Part shown: in pieces, positions 61,204-64,000 of the stretch | How the letters are laid out: the number at the start of each line of letters is the position of its first letter | How positions within the stretch are numbered: the stretch's first letter is position 1 | DNA from: Polaribacter haliotis | GTDB lineage: Bacteria; Bacteroidota; Bacteroidia; Flavobacteriales; Flavobacteriaceae | Assembly (NCBI RefSeq): GCF_014784055.1 | Contig: NZ_CP061813.1 | Location: 87,501-151,500 of the forward strand | Length of the DNA stretch: 64,000 nt | Direction of reading: 5' to 3' | The notes under the pieces: model-generated | Told to the model about the DNA's origin: nothing | What the model saw: only the letters and a program-made list of their open reading frames with translations | The model's database searches: none | Made by a program: the position numbers and the translations under genes

Positions 61204-62373
61204 TTATAATGATTTCATTCTTAACAATGTTTCTAAAAAATAATAATCTCCATAGACGATTGGTTCGTCCATTTCATCTTTTTTAGGCCAGTTTCCTGTG
61301 CTGTGTTTTAATATAAAAGGGGCTTTAATTGTAGGTTCTAAAATATATTCCTCACTCTTTAAAGAGTTGATTACTTTTTTACTGTAGTCTAAATATTTCT
61401 CATTTTTCGTATATTGATACAACTCAACCATTCCAGAAGAAATTACGGTTGCTGCAGAAACATCTCTTGGTGCATTTGGAATAGAAGGATCTTCAAAATC
61501 CCAATAAGGAATGCCGTCTTTTGGTAAATTTTTATGATTCAAATAGAAATTTGCAGTTGCTTCTGCTTGTGCCAAATATTTCTCGTCTTTTGTATATCTG
61601 TAAGCCATTGTGTAACCATAAATTGCCCAACCTTGCCCACGAGCCCAAACAGAAGCATCATTATAGCCTTGATGTGTTACTTTCATTCGAATGTCTCCAT
61701 TTACAGGATTGTAATCCACCACATGAAAACAACTATTGTCTGCTCTAAAATGATTTTTTAAAGTGGTATTTGCATGTTTTACAGCAATTTCATGGAAAGT
61801 TGAATCTTTAGAAATTTTAGTTGCTTCAAAAAGCATTTCTAAATTCATCATATTATCTATAATTACAGGGAAATCCCAAGTTTTTTTATTGAAATCCCAT
61901 GAGCGAATACTTCCAACAGTATCATTATATCTCGAAATTAAAGTTTCCGAACTTTTTACAATTACATCTTTATAATGCTGATTTTCTTCATGTTTTAAAC
62001 CTTGTCCGAAACTGCAAAAAACTTTAAAACCCATATCATGAGTTTTATCATTATACTTTTCTTTCTCAATAAAAGCAGTCCATTTTTTTGCTAATTCTTT
62101 ATATTGATTATTATCTGTTAATTCGTAAATCTGCCATAAATTTCCAGCGTAAAAACCACTTGTCCAATCTTTGGAAGGCACTTTTTTGATTTCATTTTTT
62201 ACAACGGAATAACTTCTTGGAAACGCCAAAGAATCTGGAGCGTAGTTTAGCAGTTTTTCATATCGGTTTTCTAAACTAATTTTCGAATTATTTTGTTTTT
62301 TCTTTTCAGTACAAGAAAACAAAATACTAATAGACAAAACCATTATTAAATTGTTGATTTTTTTTTGCTTCAT
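61204..62373 (-). CDS. GH88-family unsaturated glucuronyl hydrolase lipoprotein
   Basis: 389 residues from the chosen start, which gives a lipoprotein signal (NLIMVLSISILFSC); the frame is open 14 codons further. The (alpha/alpha)6 barrel is recognised by VKNEIKKVPSKDWTSGFYAG, the conserved Asp in WDFPVIIDNMMNLEMLFEA, THQGYNDASVWARGQGWAIY with the second catalytic Asp, and WDFEDPSIPNAPRDVSAATV. GH88 enzymes remove the 4,5-unsaturated uronic acid left by polysaccharide lyases, typically from glycosaminoglycan oligosaccharides. It is the first gene of the GH88-GH2 unit and likely acts on lyase products. Confidence 0.9.
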   Translation of the reverse strand: MKQKKINNLIMVLSISILFSCTEKKKQNNSKISLENRYEKLLNYAPDSLAFPRSYSVVKNEIKKVPSKDWTSGFYAGNLWQIYELTDNNQYKELAKKWTAFIEKEKYNDKTHDMGFKVFCSFGQGLKHEENQHYKDVIVKSSETLISRYNDTVGSIRSWDFNKKTWDFPVIIDNMMNLEMLFEATKISKDSTFHEIAVKHANTTLKNHFRADNSCFHVVDYNPVNGDIRMKVTHQGYNDASVWARGQGWAIYGYTMAYRYTKDEKYLAQAEATANFYLNHKNLPKDGIPYWDFEDPSIPNAPRDVSAATVISSGMVELYQYTKNEKYLDYSKKVINSLKSEEYILEPTIKAPFILKHSTGNWPKKDEMDEPIVYGDYYFLETLLRMKSL

Positions 62374-62549
62374 ATTTTTTAAAATATCATTGGCATAAAA
62401 ATACCTAAAAAGCAAGAAGTAGAAATCCTAAAGAAGTATAAAAACATCCAAATTGAAAAAGGTAATTACTTTAAATCGTTAGTATAACAAGTGTTTATTG
62501 TTATAAATAGACATTTTTAAACTTTTTAGAATAATTTAATTTAAAATTG

Positions 62550-62557
62550 TATATTTG
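62550..62557 (+). promoter_or_regulatory. -7 promoter element of the gluconokinase/Gnd fusion gene
   Basis: TATATTTG matches TAnnTTTG 28 bp upstream of the ATG. Its last bases are the start of the 11-bp dyad. Confidence 0.6.
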
Positions 62558-62580
62558 GGCACCCAGTTTGGGTGCCCAAA
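62554..62580 (+). promoter_or_regulatory. Perfect 11-bp dyad over the -7 element and start site (probable operator)
   Basis: TTTGGGCACCC (62554-62564) and GGGTGCCCAAA (62570-62580) with 5-nt spacer AGTTT. The dyad overlaps the promoter and the expected transcription start, and ends 5 bp before the ATG. This is the geometry of a repressor operator, or of a leader hairpin that blocks translation. Confidence 0.7.
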
Positions 62581-62585
62581 AAATT

Positions 62586-64000
62586 ATGACAAGAATAAAA
62601 GCAAATATTATCTTTATTATGGGAGTTTCTGGTGTTGGTAAAAGCACGATAGGAAACTTATTATCAGAAGAATTAAATCTTCCTTTTTTTGATGGAGATG
62701 ATTTTCATCCAGAAGATAATATCTTAAAAATGTCTAAAGGCGAGGCTTTAAATGATAATGATAGATTGGGTTGGCTACAAACATTAAACAAATTAGCAAT
62801 AAAACAATTAGCAAATAAAGGTTGCATTATTGTTTGTTCAGCCTTAAAAGAAAGCTATCGTACAATTTTAAGTCTAGATATTCAACAACACGTAAAATGG
62901 GTTTTTCTTCATGGTTCTTTTGAGCAAATTAAAGAAAGAATGAATAGTCGTAAAGATCATTTTATGAGTTCTAATTTATTAAAATCTCAATTTGATACGT
63001 TAGAAGAACCACAGAATGCCATACATATAGATATAAGTTTAACACCTAACAATATTATAAAAGTGATACATAAAGAGTTAGTAGAAAAGTCTGAATTCGG
63101 TTTATTCGGATTGGGAGTTATGGGAAAGAGTTTAAGTAGAAATTTAGCAAATAATGGATTTAAAATTTCTTTATTTAATAGACATGTAGATGGAGTAGAG
63201 GTAGATGTTGCAAAAAACTTCAAGAATGAATTTGAAGAATTATCAACAGCACTTCCATTTGATTCTATTAAATCTTTTGTAGGTTCTCTGCAAACGCCAA
63301 GAAAGATTATGTTAATGGTAAATGCAGGTAAAATTGTAGATTATGTTATTGAAGATCTTTTGCCATTTTTAGAAGCTGGAGATATTTTAATAGATGGTGG
63401 AAATTCCAACTATAATAAGACTAAAGAGAGATTTCATTATTTAAAATCGAAGAATATACATTTTGTTGGAACGGGTGTTTCTGGAGGAGAAGAAGGCGCT
63501 TTAAAAGGCCCATCAATTATGCCTGGTTGTGATAAAGATGTTTATAAAGATATCCAGCCTTTTTTAGAAGCAATCGCAGCAAAAGACGATAATAATTTAC
63601 CTTGTTGTACGCATATTGGAACCGAAGGAAGTGGGCATTTTGTAAAAATGGTTCATAATGGAATTGAATATGTAGAAATGCAATTATTAGCAGAGGTGTT
63701 TGTAATGTTGAAAGCATTAGGAAATAATCCTGATGAAATCGCAGATATTTTAGAGTCTTGGAAAGAGACAACGAATAGTTATTTGTTAGAAATTACGATT
63801 GATATCTTAAGAAAAAAAGAAGGAAATGATTGGTTGGTAAACCAAATTATGGACAAAGCAGGTAATAAAGGAACAGGAAACTGGACCACGATTGCAACTG
63901 CAGAGTTAGGAATACCAAGCACAATGATTGCTACTGCATTATTTGCACGTTACACTTCATTTTATAAAGATGAGCGTGTTCTTGCAAGTCAAAACTTCGA
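62586..64000 (+). CDS. Gluconokinase / 6-phosphogluconate dehydrogenase fusion (3' end beyond the window)
   Basis: One uninterrupted frame encodes two enzymes of gluconate use. Residues 1 to about 160 are a GntK-type gluconokinase: MGVSGVGKSTIG (P-loop), FFDGDDFHPEDNILKMSKG, ALNDNDRLGWL, CSALKESYRTIL and FLHGSFEQIKERM. Directly after KVIHKELVEKSEFG comes 6-phosphogluconate dehydrogenase: GLFGLGVMGKSLSRNLANNG (NADP-binding), IDGGNSNYNKT, VSGGEEGALKGPSIMPG, HFVKMVHNGIEYVEMQL (catalytic Lys) and NKGTGNWTTIAT. About 472 residues are visible; roughly 150 more would complete Gnd. I read the junction codon by codon and found no stop. The product makes ribulose-5-phosphate from gluconate in one polypeptide. 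Confidence 0.9.
   Translation, partial: MTRIKANIIFIMGVSGVGKSTIGNLLSEELNLPFFDGDDFHPEDNILKMSKGEALNDNDRLGWLQTLNKLAIKQLANKGCIIVCSALKESYRTILSLDIQQHVKWVFLHGSFEQIKERMNSRKDHFMSSNLLKSQFDTLEEPQNAIHIDISLTPNNIIKVIHKELVEKSEFGLFGLGVMGKSLSRNLANNGFKISLFNRHVDGVEVDVAKNFKNEFEELSTALPFDSIKSFVGSLQTPRKIMLMVNAGKIVDYVIEDLLPFLEAGDILIDGGNSNYNKTKERFHYLKSKNIHFVGTGVSGGEEGALKGPSIMPGCDKDVYKDIQPFLEAIAAKDDNNLPCCTHIGTEGSGHFVKMVHNGIEYVEMQLLAEVFVMLKALGNNPDEIADILESWKETTNSYLLEITIDILRKKEGNDWLVNQIMDKAGNKGTGNWTTIATAELGIPSTMIATALFARYTSFYKDERVLASQNF

Overview
The window is AT-rich and densely coded. Its promoters carry the TAnnTTTG -7 element, ribosome-binding sites are weak or absent, and it holds SusC/SusD pairs, a hybrid two-component sensor and many lipoproteins. 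Together these point to a marine member of the Flavobacteriaceae (Polaribacter/Tenacibaculum-like; the genus is inference). No prophage, insertion sequence, CRISPR array or rRNA was seen. One tRNA gene, tRNA-Gly(TCC), is present.

Layout. (1) 1-10 kb holds housekeeping genes: partial queE with a lipoprotein RidA, rpsA, phosphoglucosamine mutase, an outer-membrane protein, a class V aminotransferase, a lipid A-type acyltransferase, a rhomboid protease, tRNA-Gly and an exported metallo-beta-lactamase-fold hydrolase. (2) 10-19 kb is a seven-gene copper/silver efflux operon: HYC_CC_PP-type protein, CusA-type RND pump, TolC-type channel, HMA-MauE fusion, DUF305 protein, CusB-type adaptor with extra metal-binding domains, and an HMA lipoprotein. 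(3) 19-37.5 kb is a polysaccharide utilisation locus. SusC-SusD-fasciclin-DUF5007 and GH109-sulfatase-sulfatase-PhoD form two minus-strand units, and a divergent hybrid two-component regulator faces them. Both units are preceded by the same 45-bp element, which suggests one regulon. GH109 plus two sulfatases suggests a sulfated, N-acetylgalactosamine-containing glycan.

(4) 37.4-46.7 kb is a 4-hydroxyproline catabolic operon with a divergent AraC-type regulator. It encodes an epimerase, a DadA-like D-hydroxyproline dehydrogenase, a DapA-family deaminase and an alpha-ketoglutarate semialdehyde dehydrogenase. An Xaa-Pro-type M24 peptidase and a DUF885 metallopeptidase probably feed it from peptides, and a small DUF3781 protein of unknown role is embedded in it. 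Tandem 20-bp repeats 21 bp apart in the divergent promoter are a likely AraC-type operator. (5) 46.7-52.8 kb is again core: AlkB, RluF, Tgt (without its usual zinc ligands), an LptF/LptG permease, an EamA transporter and AccA. (6) 53-62.4 kb is a second carbohydrate cluster without SusC/D: GH43, PL6 lyase, PL38/alginate-lyase-family protein, GH2 and GH88. It looks suited to a uronic-acid-containing glycan. (7) The right edge carries a gluconokinase / 6-phosphogluconate dehydrogenase fusion, cut by the window end, behind a promoter overlapped by a perfect 11-bp dyad.

Taken together, regions 3, 4 and 6 could equip the cell to use hydroxyproline-rich glycoproteins, either animal matrix (collagen with sulfated glycosaminoglycans) or algal/plant arabinogalactan-type proteins. 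This is a hypothesis from co-location only.
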